Below, one piece after another: positions 34,916 to 45,989 of a DNA stretch of 64,000 nucleotides. The notes under the pieces were generated by a model, which was given only the letters and a program-made list of their open reading frames with translations, had not been told where the DNA came from and made no database searches. How positions within the stretch are numbered: the first letter of the stretch is position 1; the number at the start of each line of letters is the position of its first letter. The DNA is taken from NCBI GenBank assembly GCA_039602395.1, contig JBCNJP010000007.1, forward strand, positions 124,158,957 to 124,222,956, written 5' to 3'. Made by a program: the position numbers and the translations under genes. This stretch comes from Deinandra increscens subsp. villosa (lineage: Eukaryota > Streptophyta > Magnoliopsida > Asterales > Asteraceae).

Positions 34916-36702
34916 ATGGAAGAAATTCATTTCAAGAGCATGCAAGAAATGATAAATGGAGCAAATAAGAGTAATATCAAAGCCAAAGATCAATGCTACT
35001 TTCTCAAACTTGAAGGTAACAAGTTTGTAGTAGCTTACCTCTACTTCTTGTAAAAACCAAAGCTTGTAACTTGATTTGATTTCGCCATTTTCGACAGGTA
35101 ATCTGAAATACGAAGACGTAGTTGGTCCAGATTCTTTGGACAATGTGACCAGAAGAGAATTCTTAGTTCGTCTTAAAGATGTATGTAATCATGCTAGATT
35201 TGAAAACACAGATGGTCATGAATTCATGATCCTATTAACTAATTTCATTATTCGACGTTTTTCTACTCACAGATTCATGATTTTCTGGATGAAAAAGTTG
35301 ATAGAATCAAGAGAATCCAAGAGGACTCAGGGGCTACCATTGCCATAGTATCATCTCCAGAAGTCAAGTTATTTGCTCAAGCGCATCTCGAATTATGGGG
35401 AACTCTTGATCAAGTGAAAACTGCAGAGTTGCTCATTGTAGATGCAATGACTAAGGTCAGCCTACTAATTAGTTTTTTTTTTTTTTTTTTTTGTGATTTT
35501 AAAACAAGTATGTTAAGTTAGTCAATAATGCCTTTGTTCTTATAGAGCTTTCAACAGAAGCATCATGAATCGGTTGGCCCGACTATGCTAATGCAAACAC
35601 CAGTTTGTCGTAACGAAGCATATGTTCCTCTAAAACAGGTGGTAGAATTGAAAACCCTCTTTGGACATAAAACCATAATGCATTTTGTTTTTAGAAGCCT
35701 TCATGTTTGTGTCTATATATATATGCAGGCTACCGCTTTGTTGGGCAAGGATAACGAAAATGTTATGGAAATGGAAGCACGCTCTGGTGCTTGGATACAG
35801 GTTTGTTTCTGATATGAATAAAGAGTTAACTTCCTTTTTGGTTATGAGGTTTACCAGTTTTTTCACTTTTAGTTCAACTTTAAAAAAAAAAATCGATTTA
35901 AGGGTTTCATCTTTGGTTTTTTTCTTAATTCTAGTCACCTTTAAAAATCCGTCCATATTAATCGTTAATATGAAGGAAATTTATGTCCAAATTAAACTTT
36001 AATTCACCAACTTAAAAAGGAAGTCGATCTATCCAAAGGTAAATGGAGTTTAATTTAGACATAAATGTCCTTTATTTTAACGATTAATTTGGACGGATAA
36101 TTAAAGGTGACCAAAATTGAGAAAATAACCAAAGATGAGACCCTTAAATCGTTTTTTTTAATTGGACTAAAAGTGAAAAAAAAAACGATTTGGGACATGA
36201 TAAGCAGCGAAAGTGAGCTTGGGTGACTTGCAACCCTTTTGACCCGTTTCATCTAAAATTTTCAAATTCGAGTGACATATTACATGATAAACCATATTCA
36301 CTCCAATAGCGCAAGTAAATGGGTAAAAACTCTTGTCTATATATTTGACCCGTTAGGGATAAACCATATAACATGTTACTAAAATGCAATCATAATCAGG
36401 TGGATAAACTTGTGGCTCCTTCTAAGGGATGCCTATGGATGAAAAGGCTCAAAATATTTGGTAGCCGTGCGCAGATTTACCGAGTAATGGTTATGGTTAA
36501 AGAAGCTGTGTTGGTGAGTTTTTATAAATAATATGATCCGCTGCATAAAACGAATCATGAAACGGTTTTTATAAATGTTTTTGAGTATCAGGAACCATAT
36601 AAACCGGATCGTCAAGAATCTACTAACGTGGAAGATTGGGAATGGATCGAAGCAGTCCCCGGTTCACCAAGTTCGAATCCCTCCACCATAAGATTCGAGT
36701 GA
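34916..36702 (+). CDS. Small divergent two-KH-domain protein
   Basis: Seven exons join in phase with GT-AG introns to 251 residues: 34916-35015, 35098-35180, 35273-35455, 35546-35638, 35729-35800, 36400-36513 and 36592-36702. KH domains bind single-stranded RNA or DNA. The first KH-like unit (about residues 64-122) keeps KVDRIKRIQEDSGATIAIV and a following helix but has lost the Gly-rich GXXG loop. The second (about 154-215) has ALLGKDNENVMEMEARSGAW, with GKDN at the loop. The last exon adds an acidic EDWEWIEAVPG tail. The intact splice phase argues for a real gene. The weak GXXG loops and short length make nucleic-acid binding uncertain. I do not recognise a named orthologue. Confidence 0.65.
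35850..36192. mobile_element. Foldback MITE in the fifth intron of the KH-like gene
   Basis: The left arm (…CACTTTTAGTTCAA…ATCGATTTAAGGG) is the reverse complement of the right arm (CCCTTAAATCG…TTGGACTAAAAGTG) over about 130 bases. The target duplication is not clear. Confidence 0.65.
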
Positions 36703-37332
36703 CATATTACAAGGTAAAAAAATTGCGATAACGTAGACCTCATTCATGGGTCGGTTAGGGTCAGTTTTTAGGCCCTTTCTGAAACCATAACTGATTACTA
36801 ATTCGGTTATATAATTCTAGAAACCGACTGGTTGCGGTTAAAGGCTGTTTGGTTAGTTGGTTTTTAGACGCGAGTCGGTTTAGTTTTCAGTTAATAACAA
36901 AATCTTAAGCTAAGAATAACTTTGATATTTGAACTTTTAATGTTTTTTTTAATATTTTGATTTTGGTTTTATGCAGGTCTTTGTTTGGAAGCAATATTTT
37001 CACTCAACATGTTTCAATAGTGTGAAAATGCAACTTTGTTTTGTCTCGCAAATCCATAAATTCGGTTGAAACTCTGTTGGTGAAGTCATAGTTCTCTTTG
37101 GAATATATAGTGTCTATTCGGTTACTCCGGTTTGTCGGGTCGAGTGTCTATTCGGGTCGGGCGGGACTGATTTGATGAATTAGATGCAGAAATCATACAA
37201 AACACTTCTTTATTTAGTACAATCACAGTATTCGAATCCATTACATATTATTTTATAAAAACTTCCAAAAACCACTTGTAAGCAAAAACTTTTATGATAT
37301 AATCAAACTCGTAATGCAACATCTTCATCCAT
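36703..37332. other. Spacer between KH-like and defensin genes
   Basis: No gene seen. It probably contains the 3' ends of the two convergent genes. A CGGTTAG-rich patch (36740-36900) looks like a small repeat remnant. Confidence 0.4.
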
Positions 37333-37886
37333 TTAGCAATTGAAGTAGCAAAAACATGCCCTCCCCACTCCTTGGCGATGACAAGCTCCATGAACCGCTC
37401 CCTCCCAGTCTCGACATTGTTGATCGCAATGCTTCGAGTCCCCACAATACCCGGACCATGTCTTGCTTCTCTTCTGACATAACTTATTTGTATCTTTTTC
37501 AGCCGCTATAGTATCTGTAATTACATTTAACAACATATTAAAAATGTTAATGTGAGACTAGTCCACTTGGTAGAGACTTTGTCCTTTTAGTTGGAGGTGT
37601 TTGGTTTAAACCTACACAAAGGCGTGATTGGTGTAATTTAATTCGCATAGTAGTTTAGAAGTAAGAGTAAGATAGATTAGCTATTAAAAAAAATTTAAAA
37701 ACATATTAAAAATTAAATTAGCCGATAATTAACAACAACATTTTTGGTATAGGAATTTGATCAAAGGAAATTAGTATAATACATTTTGTGCAAGAACAAT
37801 GTTTTTTACTAACCTGAATGAACAAGTAGGATGAAAAGAAAGAGAATAACAAATGAAGATGTATGAATTTTCATGCTTTTTGCCAT
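37333..37886 (-). CDS. Plant defensin precursor
   Basis: Exons 37814-37886 and 37333-37514 join in phase to 84 residues; one intron splits the gene just after the signal peptide, the usual layout for plant defensins. Residues 1-24 form a secretion signal (FVILFLFILLVHS). The mature part has eight cysteines in defensin spacing: KLCQKRSKTWSGYC, CGDSKHCDQQC, then the gamma-core GACHRQGVGRACFC and a final YFNC. Such secreted cystine-stabilised alpha-beta peptides act mainly against fungi by interacting with membrane lipids. The KTWSG...HGACH pattern resembles Asteraceae defensins (sunflower HaDef1 and mugwort pollen types), which is the main basis for suggesting Asteraceae. A TATA motif lies about 40 bp upstream of the ATG. 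Other ORFs here are shadows. Confidence 0.9.
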
Positions 37887-37920
37887 TTGGGGTTTGATTA
37901 ATAGGAAGTACTGATATTAA

Positions 37921-37936
37921 GGGTATATTTATAGTG
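37921..37936 (-). promoter_or_regulatory. TATA box of the defensin gene
   Basis: The minus strand reads CACTATAAATATACCC about 40 bases before the ATG at 37886. Spacing and sequence fit a TATA box with a very short leader. Confidence 0.6.
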
Positions 37937-37939
37937 CAA

Positions 37940-38362
37940 ATATTGATTAAACCTATGACCAATAGATGCCTAAATCAAAAAATTTTGAACGGCAAATGAC
38001 TAAATTAAATTAGTGACAAAAACCAGCATATTCATATTTTACAAGATATATCAACCAAGTATTTTCAAGTAAAATGTTTGATGATACCTTTTTAGAACGA
38101 CTAAGTCATACATCTTTTAATCCGGATATTTAAATATCCATCTTTCGTTCATCATGTGAGTTGAACTTTGAGTCACTTAAAAGAGAAATTTCCTATAAAT
38201 ATCTTTATACCAAAAGCCCTTTTAAGACTATATACTAAATAAATAGGTAAGAGTTTAGATTTTTTCCAATAAAAGATTCCATGTTCATATATGGTGGCTG
38301 TATCTAAACATCACTACATGCTCCATAAGCTTTTTTAGATCACATTGGAAAGGAAAAGTTAA
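37940..38362. other. Upstream spacer of the defensin gene
   Basis: AT-rich; no gene or distinct repeat recognised. Confidence 0.4.
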
Positions 38363-38699
38363 GGGCGCGTTTGGTTGTGGAAAACATGGGGTGTTTTCCA
38401 TTTCTGTTTTCTAAGAAAACATGGAAAACAGAAAACGCGTTCTAGTGATAGTTTTCTGAAAAAAATTTCCTAGAAAACAGAAAATACAGTTTTCCATTCT
38501 TTTAACTAAATTTGGAAAATAGTTTTGCATTGTTTTCCAATTTCTGTTTTCTATTTTCCAGAAAATGGAAAACACATCTTTTGGTTAGATCGCGTTTTCA
38601 AAATTTTCCAAGTGTTTTCTAGAAATGGAAAACCCATTTCATTTTCTAGAAAACTGAAAATGGAAAACTGGAAAACGTTTTCCACAACCAAACGCAACC
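38363..38699. mobile_element. Tourist-like MITE, 337 bp
   Basis: Ends GGGCGCGTTTGGTTGTGG and, reverse-complemented, GGTTGCGTTTGGTTGTGG. The flanking duplication is TAA (38360-38362 and 38700-38702). The interior is made of repeated TTTTCTAGAAAAC-like inverted modules. A short plus-strand frame in it is not a gene. Confidence 0.85.
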
Positions 38700-38779
38700 T
38701 AAAGTTTCGCAATTAAAACTCAAGATCGAAGTTTCAACCTCTGAAAAAGACATATCCATTTCAAATTTAGTATAGGTTA

Positions 38780-39060
38780 AAGGTTTGAGAATGTACTCAA
38801 GGTCGGGGGTTCGATTCTTAAGGCACCCGGTTTTATCTCACTTTGTGATGAATTTTTCTGGGGACGGATCAAACCGATGGTCTTGATACCCACACCGTCA
38901 GCACTTCGTGGCTGTTGTGGATAACATTTTTGCCAGATGTAACACCGGGTAACGAGGCAATTGATATTGATGATGTTTGCTCTCTCATTTTGAGGATATA
39001 TAAAAAAGATGCTCTCTATCATCCACATCCAAATATTTCATTTTTTTTCATGAAGTCTAA
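38780..39060. repeat. Possible SINE-like fragment
   Basis: A box-B-like GGGGTTCGATTC is near 38805, followed by a non-coding body. No clear A box, tail or duplication was identified. Confidence 0.25.
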
Positions 39061-39831
39061 ATATAGTTAATAAAAAAAGATGAGACAGAGTCGGATCGCT
39101 ATAACTGACTCCATTGAGTTCACCACCATAGAACTCAACAGAGTCTGGTTAAAAACTCCAACCTAACCCCACCCCAATAAAGTCTACAAATTTTACGTCG
39201 GTATTGTTTTAAATTTATTTTTTAATTGTGTGTAATTATAATCGAATTTCAGGTTAGATGAGTTTAAAAGTTAACATTAAGACAATTTAAAAATCGAATC
39301 AAAAGCCAATCTTGGAATTTGATTCGGGTTGAAAATAGCTTATATTTTTGTTGAAGGGTAATCTATCATAATAATCATATTTCTAAACTATACTCCATAT
39401 TTACCTCTATAAATGACTTTCAAAAAGGTAAAGCCTCTACTACTCAGCCACCAACCTCAATTGTTAGAAACTTTTTCTGTTTTTAACGGCAAACACTCGT
39501 TTACTCGGGAGTCTTATCATGGCAAATGATGCTACCCACGACACGCTGCGATCACAGGCCGTTTCATTTTCATGTTTATTATTTATGTGTTTTAAATACC
39601 AAACGCGTCTAAACTTAATCTTATGCATTTCTTGTAAAAGAGTTACAAAATTTAACATGTATTTCATTTAAAACACTATAAAAAACCCAGTATAAAAAAA
39701 TATGAATTCAGTATAAAAAATATACATCCAGTAAAAAGTTGAAAAGTAGTACAATAGCTGTTTTGGTGGATCTCACATTCTCACCCTGATTTATGTAATG
39801 TAAGTACAAAGTAAACCGATTATTAAAGTTA

Positions 39832-40928
39832 GGAAAATTGGATTTTAATAATACCAGTTTTGCCTCATTGACGGATAATAATACGAGTTTCAAAAATAGC
39901 ATACAATAATACCAATTAATGAGGTAGGTGCTTATAATGAAATACCGTTAGTTGAGGGATTCTTTTGTAATTTTTAAAAATGGAGGGGCTTATTTGAAAT
40001 TTCTAAAAAATAATTAAAAAAAGAAAAGAAAACAAAGCAGTCGTTCTCCTTCCCGACCAAACTCCGGCGACCACCATGGCAACCACCAACCACCATGTGC
40101 TCCGATTCTCCTGGTGCTCCGGCGCTCCGGCGTCCTCATCTCTGCCGTCCGTTTGGCTGAAGCCGTCATCTCCAGCCACATCTCCTGTTGGATTTATTTC
40201 AAGATAAGCGGAAACAGCCGTCGGAGATCCGTCCACCATCATATCTTCTGGCCACATCTCCAAGCCGTCGTATGCAGTTGTTGATGCTCGTTCCAGCCTC
40301 CAGTCTCGCGACAAAAAACTCGAAATTGTGGTTCAGAGTTAAAGGGGAAGACATGAAAGAGATTTGGGGACGAAAAACAGGAGCGCCGCCGCAAGACCAC
40401 CGGTCCACCGCCGCCGGACCGCCATGAGATGGCCGAAATCATCACCGGTACCTGGGTCGGCTCTTGGTCCTCTTCTCGTGACTAAACAACACATGTGTGT
40501 GTTGTGGGTTTTGTTTAAACAAAAGAAAAATAAGTTAAACAAGAGGCGGCAGTGAGGTGGAGTGGACGCCAGAGGAGATGGGTGGACGTCGATGGTCGGA
40601 GGAGATGACGGTGGATGCCGGCCGGAGATGAGTCGCCGGAGAGCGGAAGGACGGGGGAGAAGGGACCGTTTTCTTCTTTTTTTTTCTTTGTCAAAATTAT
40701 TTTATAAAAATAACAAATAACTCCTCCTTTTTATTAAATTACAACTATAGTCCCTTTTTAGTAATTTAATTGCCACGTCAGCAACAGACTAACACCGTTA
40801 GTTAAAAATTAACGGTATTTCATTATATGCACCTACCTCATTAATTGGTATTATTGTGTGCTATTTTTGAAACTCGTATTATTATCCGCCAATGAGACAA
40901 AACTGGTATTATTAAAATCCAATTTTCC
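39832..40928. mobile_element. MULE-type element with GC-rich cargo (Pack-MULE candidate)
   Basis: Terminal inverted repeats of about 125 bp start GGAAAATTGGATTTTAATAA and stay over 90% alike. A perfect 9-bp target duplication TTAAAGTTA flanks the element (39823-39831 and 40929-40937), the Mutator signature. The 650-bp interior (40030-40680) is far richer in G+C than the arms and contains repeated CCGGCG/CGCCGG motifs like those of plant gene 5' ends. It has overlapping short frames on both strands but no domain that I recognise. It probably holds captured host sequence, not a transposase. Confidence 0.85.
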
Positions 40929-40958
40929 TTAAAGTTAAATCAGCAAAAGAATCATAAA

Positions 40959-41021
40959 TCCGTTGTAGTCTAGTTGGTCAGGATATTCGGCTCTCACCCG
41001 AAAGACCCGGGTTCAAGTCCC
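40959..41021 (+). pseudogene. Truncated tRNA-Glu(CTC)
   Basis: The first 63 nt are identical to the tRNA-Glu gene at 16780-16851. The 3' acceptor strand (GGCAACGGA) is replaced by TTGAATTAG, so the acceptor stem cannot form. It lies 21 bp beyond the target duplication of the MULE. Confidence 0.9.
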
Positions 41022-41189
41022 TTGAATTAGAGGCTCGAGCATATTCAAATTAAATATATTTTTATACTTTATATAACAAACAACACCTTGTATTAGTTAT
41101 GGAATTAAGCTTTAAAAATTCAATTGAAAACTCCGGGTTGAATTATTTTAAAAACTCTAATAAATCTAAGAAATGTAAAATGGATTTGT

Positions 41190-43135
41190 AAATTTAGAAA
41201 GAAAAAACCAAGACAACAAACAAGAAAAATCATGGATACTTGATTGTGGGACAATCAATACCATACATTTGATCCATCTGACATTCTCTTGACAATGGAG
41301 GGATAATGATGGTACAAGGAGGGGGAATTGTTGAGATAACACCAACATTAAAACACTCAAATCGTCTTTTTGTTCCCTCATTCTCACATAAATTATTATC
41401 TATCAGCCATGTAAAAAGGGAATTAAATTGCAGTGTTTTGATGCACAATACCTTTTGTATTTTACAGGATATCAGGACATGTGCGATCCTTGGACGTGAA
41501 ACTGAACGTCAAGGGTTGTATTATGTGGATGAAGCTAGTGACTCAAAGAGGAATTGCCATGCTTGCTCATGGAACTACAAATAGAGAGGCATGGTTATGG
41601 CATAGACGACTCGGGCACCCATCCATCTGGTATTTACATTTATTATTTCCAAAAATATTCCCTTCGTAGAAAGTGTTGGAGTGTGAAGTGTATATGCTAG
41701 CCAAAAGCCATTGACACTCTTTTAAAATAAATAACACTAGGGTTGGTTCCCCGTTTTCATTAGTCCATTCGGACGTTTAGGGACCCACTGAGGTTATTGG
41801 GGGGGGGGGGGGGAGGGGCAAAACTTTTGCTTTTTCTTACTGTTTGTTGATGACTGCACATGTATGACCTGGATTTATTACTTAGAGCACAAGTCTGGAG
41901 TATTTGATAAATTCAGTATATTCTATACCATTATAACATTATTTAAAACACAGTTCCAAACAAATATTTAAACCCTAAGAATTGATAACGGGGGTGAGTT
42001 TGTTAATGCTTCTATGAAACAGTTATGTCAAACAAAGGGAATAATCCATTAAACTTCATGTCCACACACTCCCGAACAAAATGTTACAATAGAACGAAAA
42101 AAAATCGTATCCTACTAGAAATAACACGAGCCATTTTGATAGAATCCCAAGCCCTAAGTCCTTCTGGCCCGAAGCTCTGGCAACTGCTACCTACCTTATC
42201 AATAGATTACCAACCAAGGCCCTTGGCCTAAAAACCCCATTACAAACCTTATCTGAATTTACCAAAATACCACCAACATTTACCCTCAAGGCACGAATCT
42301 GTGGGTGTTCATTTTTTGTCCACATACCCAAAACCGATAGAACCAAACTCAACCCATGTGCAGGAAGTGCGTGTTTATAGGATATGGAATCAATTAAAAA
42401 GGATATCGGTGTTATAGCCCCCTGAAAATGCCACAAATCCCAACACAGTGGTGAGGGGGAGAAAAAGATGAATGACACACTGAGTTGCTCCAAAGCATAC
42501 CATCGTGAGGAGAGATGGGCCACATCACCCTAAACGAGTCACCAAGTCCACAACAACTTGCCTTGATCAGTCACACTACTCCAACTCCTCCTTACCTGAT
42601 GTCCGAGGTAAGTACTTCTCAAACCCATGAGTGTAATCAAACTAATGAAGCTCAAGAAGTTGTTGATGAGATAGAAACAAAATTAAGTGAACCACAAGAA
42701 GATCAGACACAAGAAGACATTGCTGGAAGATATGTCTAACCAAGGATTTCCTCCAAAGAGATTCACACCAGAAAAACAATCAAGAAGTTCCACGTTTTCT
42801 ATGGCTAGTCTTGCCAAAAGGAACTTAACTCCAGATGCTAAAGGCTTTGAGTTATCACTATATGCTAAACAAATTCAACAGTGCAGAACAAACCTTGAAA
42901 TCCCAAAAGTGGAGAAATGCAATGGAGTTGGAAATGGGTGCACTAATGAAGAATGACACGTGGGAAAATGCATTATTCCATTAGGAAAGAAAGTCGTAGG
43001 ATGCCGTTGGGTCTTCTTAATCAAATAAGCCAAATAGAACCATTGAATAATATAAGGCACGTTTAGTTGCAAAAGGATATACTAAGACATATGGAATTGA
43101 CTATTTAGAGACTTTCTCTCCAGCATGTACTATTA
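41190..43135 (+). mobile_element. Decayed Ty1/Copia retrotransposon pol fragment
   Basis: Plus-strand frames, broken by many stops and shifts, follow Copia pol order. A protease/gag-pre-integrase part contains LWHRRLGHPS (about 41600). Integrase-like fragments span 41730-42500, and a piece near the start of reverse transcriptase includes VVGCRWVF (about 42990). No LTRs or primer sites were found, and the reverse transcriptase/RNase H end is missing. A 16-base G run lies near 41799. It is an old, inactive copy. Confidence 0.75.
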
Positions 43136-43743
43136 TTTTTATTCGGCATTCAAAATCGGTACAAGGTAACCTCATACGGTTCTCTTAATGTGACAAATAA
43201 CAAGTCTCGTCGATGATTATGTCAGCCCGTGTTTTGACGTTATTTCATTCCATGTCGACCGTCTAGCCAGGTTAAATAAGATGTGTTTTTATCTTTTTTT
43301 TTCTTGCTGCTTTTCACTGTTCAACTTTCGGAATCATATCATATCTCGAATCTAACAAGATATAACAAATTGAGACGGTATTTTTCTTTAATATGAAATC
43401 ATGTGAGATTTTACAAATTATTTTCTATTACCCGGCAGTGTCTTGTCACAATGTGCAGACCGATTAAAAACTAGTTAGAAACAAAATAGTCCCCAATTAA
43501 TAAAAAATATCAAAATAGTCCTTTACTAGTTTACTTACTCTTATTATTTTCTTTAGTTTCTTTTTGCCTTTAAAAACACACCACATCTTCAAAGCACCTC
43601 CATTCCAAAGTTCAAACCCACAAGAAAAAGAGGGAATAACAGCCATCACTCTCCTTCTCGCCCTCACAATTGCTCCCCCCAAATCTCCCATCGATTAAAA
43701 CCTCCATCAAATATCCAAAATCCAATACTTACACAAATCGGAA
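43136..43743. other. Spacer and probable promoter/leader of the DUF4408 gene
   Basis: No gene recognised. The last ~150 bp are C-rich and fit a 5' UTR; the reverse-strand frame there is a shadow. Confidence 0.4.
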
Positions 43744-44343
43744 ATGAAATCAATCGAAAACACAAACGCGATTTTCAACAACCGGAGGCTCCACAAAATC
43801 ACGACGGTTTTCCGATTCATGGAGATGTTCTTCTTCCTACTTATGGTTTCTAGGTTTTCATCTCAACTACCGCCCGCCGTTAAGCTCTTCGGCGATTACT
43901 TCAAAAGCAGCAATTTCACGATCTTCAGCCCGAAGTTCGTGTTTGTTATCGGTAACCTGATAATATTGATTCTGTTTTTAATATCTCGAGCTGTAGAAAC
44001 CGGCGATAGCAACAGAAACGCCGATTTAAGCTACGAGTATGTTGAAAGCTTTCCGGCTGCTCCGGCTAAATTAATTGTTGTTAGTAAGAAACCGGAGATT
44101 TCCAGAAGCAAATCGGAGAATCCAATGATTGTAGAATGCAGAGACGGTCAAACTCGCCGGAAACTGAAGCGGTCGGTGACGGAGATAGGCAGATCTAAGA
44201 ACTTTGGTGACGGTGATACGGCGGAGAAGAAAGAAGAGCTGAATTGTGAAGATTTCCGGCGAACGGTGGAGGCTTTTATCGCAAGGCAGCAGAGGAACTT
44301 GAGAGATGAAGAATTGCTTTCTATGGTGGATATGGGTTCATAG
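43744..44343 (+). CDS. DUF4408/DUF761 small membrane protein
   Basis: A single exon encodes 199 residues, starting at an ATG in AAATGAAA context. Two hydrophobic segments (about residues 22-42, MEMFFFLLMVSRF; and 66-84, FVFVIGNLIILILFLIS) form a DUF4408-like N-terminal half. A basic, serine-rich middle follows. The C-terminal block CEDFRRTVEAFIARQQRNL is the DUF761 signature. Such plant proteins (sometimes called cotton-fibre proteins) have no settled biochemical role; they are short membrane proteins often responsive to stress. The gene is intact and has no introns. The only close feature is a tandem duplication in the 3' flank. Confidence 0.8.
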   Translation: MKSIENTNAIFNNRRLHKITTVFRFMEMFFFLLMVSRFSSQLPPAVKLFGDYFKSSNFTIFSPKFVFVIGNLIILILFLISRAVETGDSNRNADLSYEYVESFPAAPAKLIVVSKKPEISRSKSENPMIVECRDGQTRRKLKRSVTEIGRSKNFGDGDTAEKKEELNCEDFRRTVEAFIARQQRNLRDEELLSMVDMGS

Positions 44344-44470
44344 GGTATGATATTTTCATTTCTTTTATCATTTTTTGAATAAAAGAAAATAGGAGAAAAT
44401 ATGTAATTAAACACCTTACCTTTTCGAAGCAGTCTTTTAGTGACTTAGTGTTATCCTCGTTAACAAGATA

Positions 44471-44676
44471 ATGTATTAAATAGATGTTACAATGGGTGAT
44501 TGTTTGTGTCCGTTTCTGTAACCTGTAATGCTTGATTACATTTGTATAAACATTAAAAAAGTTAAGCTATAGGCTGTATTAAATAGATGTTAAAATGTGT
44601 GATTGTTTGTGTCCGTTTCTGTAACCTGTAATGCTTAATTACATTTGTATAAACATTAAAAGAGTTGAGCTATAGG
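44471..44676. repeat. 103-bp tandem duplication downstream of the DUF4408 gene
   Basis: Two nearly identical copies start with GTATTAAATAGATGTTA at 44473 and 44576. They may lie in or just past the 3' UTR. Confidence 0.9.
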
Positions 44677-45989
44677 TTGATAGGTATGGGATTTTAACGT
44701 GTTAACATCAGGTGTTAACCTATAGGTCAATATAGTTCCTTTTAGTAGTGTAACCCACTAGGGTGTCTTGGTTGAGGACACCGGTTGAGGGCATGGGTTT
44801 GTTTTGATCAACGGAGTCGTTAGACGGATTTGGACGAAATAGTTAGCTGTTTGCTATGCTAAGCTAAGGCGAGTTCTATGAGTCAACACTTTTAACTGTT
44901 TTGGGCTTTATGCATAAGTAAAATGTTTTATACCCTAACTGTTTATGCTTAAGATTATGCCTATATCGGAAGGGTTATGGCTTCATGTATTGCAAGGTTA
45001 ATCTTGTAAACGGGTTTGGGTTGTCACATCGCAGTGTGGAGGTTAAAGCAGTAGTTTTGTCTAAACTTGTTTGCGTGTGAAAAATCTCTGGTATGCTTAA
45101 TGGTATTGGTGTTGCTTGTGAGTAATTATTAAACCAACAATAAACTCGGACTAGCCTAAGACAGACCCAAAACACACAAAGTTAATATGGTACCTGTCTT
45201 TATTTTTTTATCTTATTTGATTTTTGTCACAATTAGTCTGATCCTTAACCCATGATCATTGTCGGCTATGATTCTCATGTTCTAATCACACACAAAAAAA
45301 AAAAAATCAAACGCTTAGGGAATATAGTGGCCTCTAGATTGAAGAATGTTGTTTTCATACGTCTAGGGTTTGCTATTCAAAAAGGACTGGCGGCGCAGCT
45401 TGTTGTCCCCCTTTCCTACGTGGTAACTTGAGTCTTGTTAAATATAGCGCTTAACAAAGAAGTTACAAATATCGTAACCTAACAATGGAAGGCATTATCA
45501 TATTTTATATTTAATAACTTTTAACTTAGGGAGGATAATGTTTTAAATCATTAAAGAGATGTTCCTTCCCACTTGGCAATAATATCTTTGGATTACAAAT
45601 AATGTGCAATTGCCAATATAAAGCATCTTGGACACACAAAGTGAAAGTAGTTGGATCATAAAAAAATGGTTACTATACAACTTGTCATTGTTCCCTATTG
45701 TGGTGTTGTGCTGTTCATACTTACGAAACTCATCCAAACCAGCCTTGACCATCACCATTTTCAAAAAAAAAAAAATATCTGATTCCAAATGAAACGCGCA
45801 GTTATATACATGTTACACAAAAACTCGGCTTGGACAGACATCATAAATTCATAATTGTGCCAGTATGTAAAATTGTGAATTTGTGAGGATTGTGTATTGG
45901 TAGACGGATATGAAAAAAGAAGAAAAATGAGATGATGCTTTTTTTTCATATAAAAAGTGATTATAGCACTGAATGGTGATGCTTTTAAA
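44677..45989. other. Intergenic region, no gene recognised
   Basis: Holds the second copy of the dispersed GGCGGCGCAGCTTGTTG segment (45388-45446). Short reverse frames (44975-45175, 45543-45949) carry no known domain. Confidence 0.4.

Noticed and set aside
37248..37445. 65-codon frame overlapping the defensin second exon
   Set aside because: Shadow frame of the defensin exon; the defensin frame has signal peptide, splice sites and eight cysteines.
40003..40555. Overlapping frames on both strands in the MULE interior
   Set aside because: High G+C keeps several frames open at once; no domain, and the ends do not coincide with gene signals. Treated as cargo.
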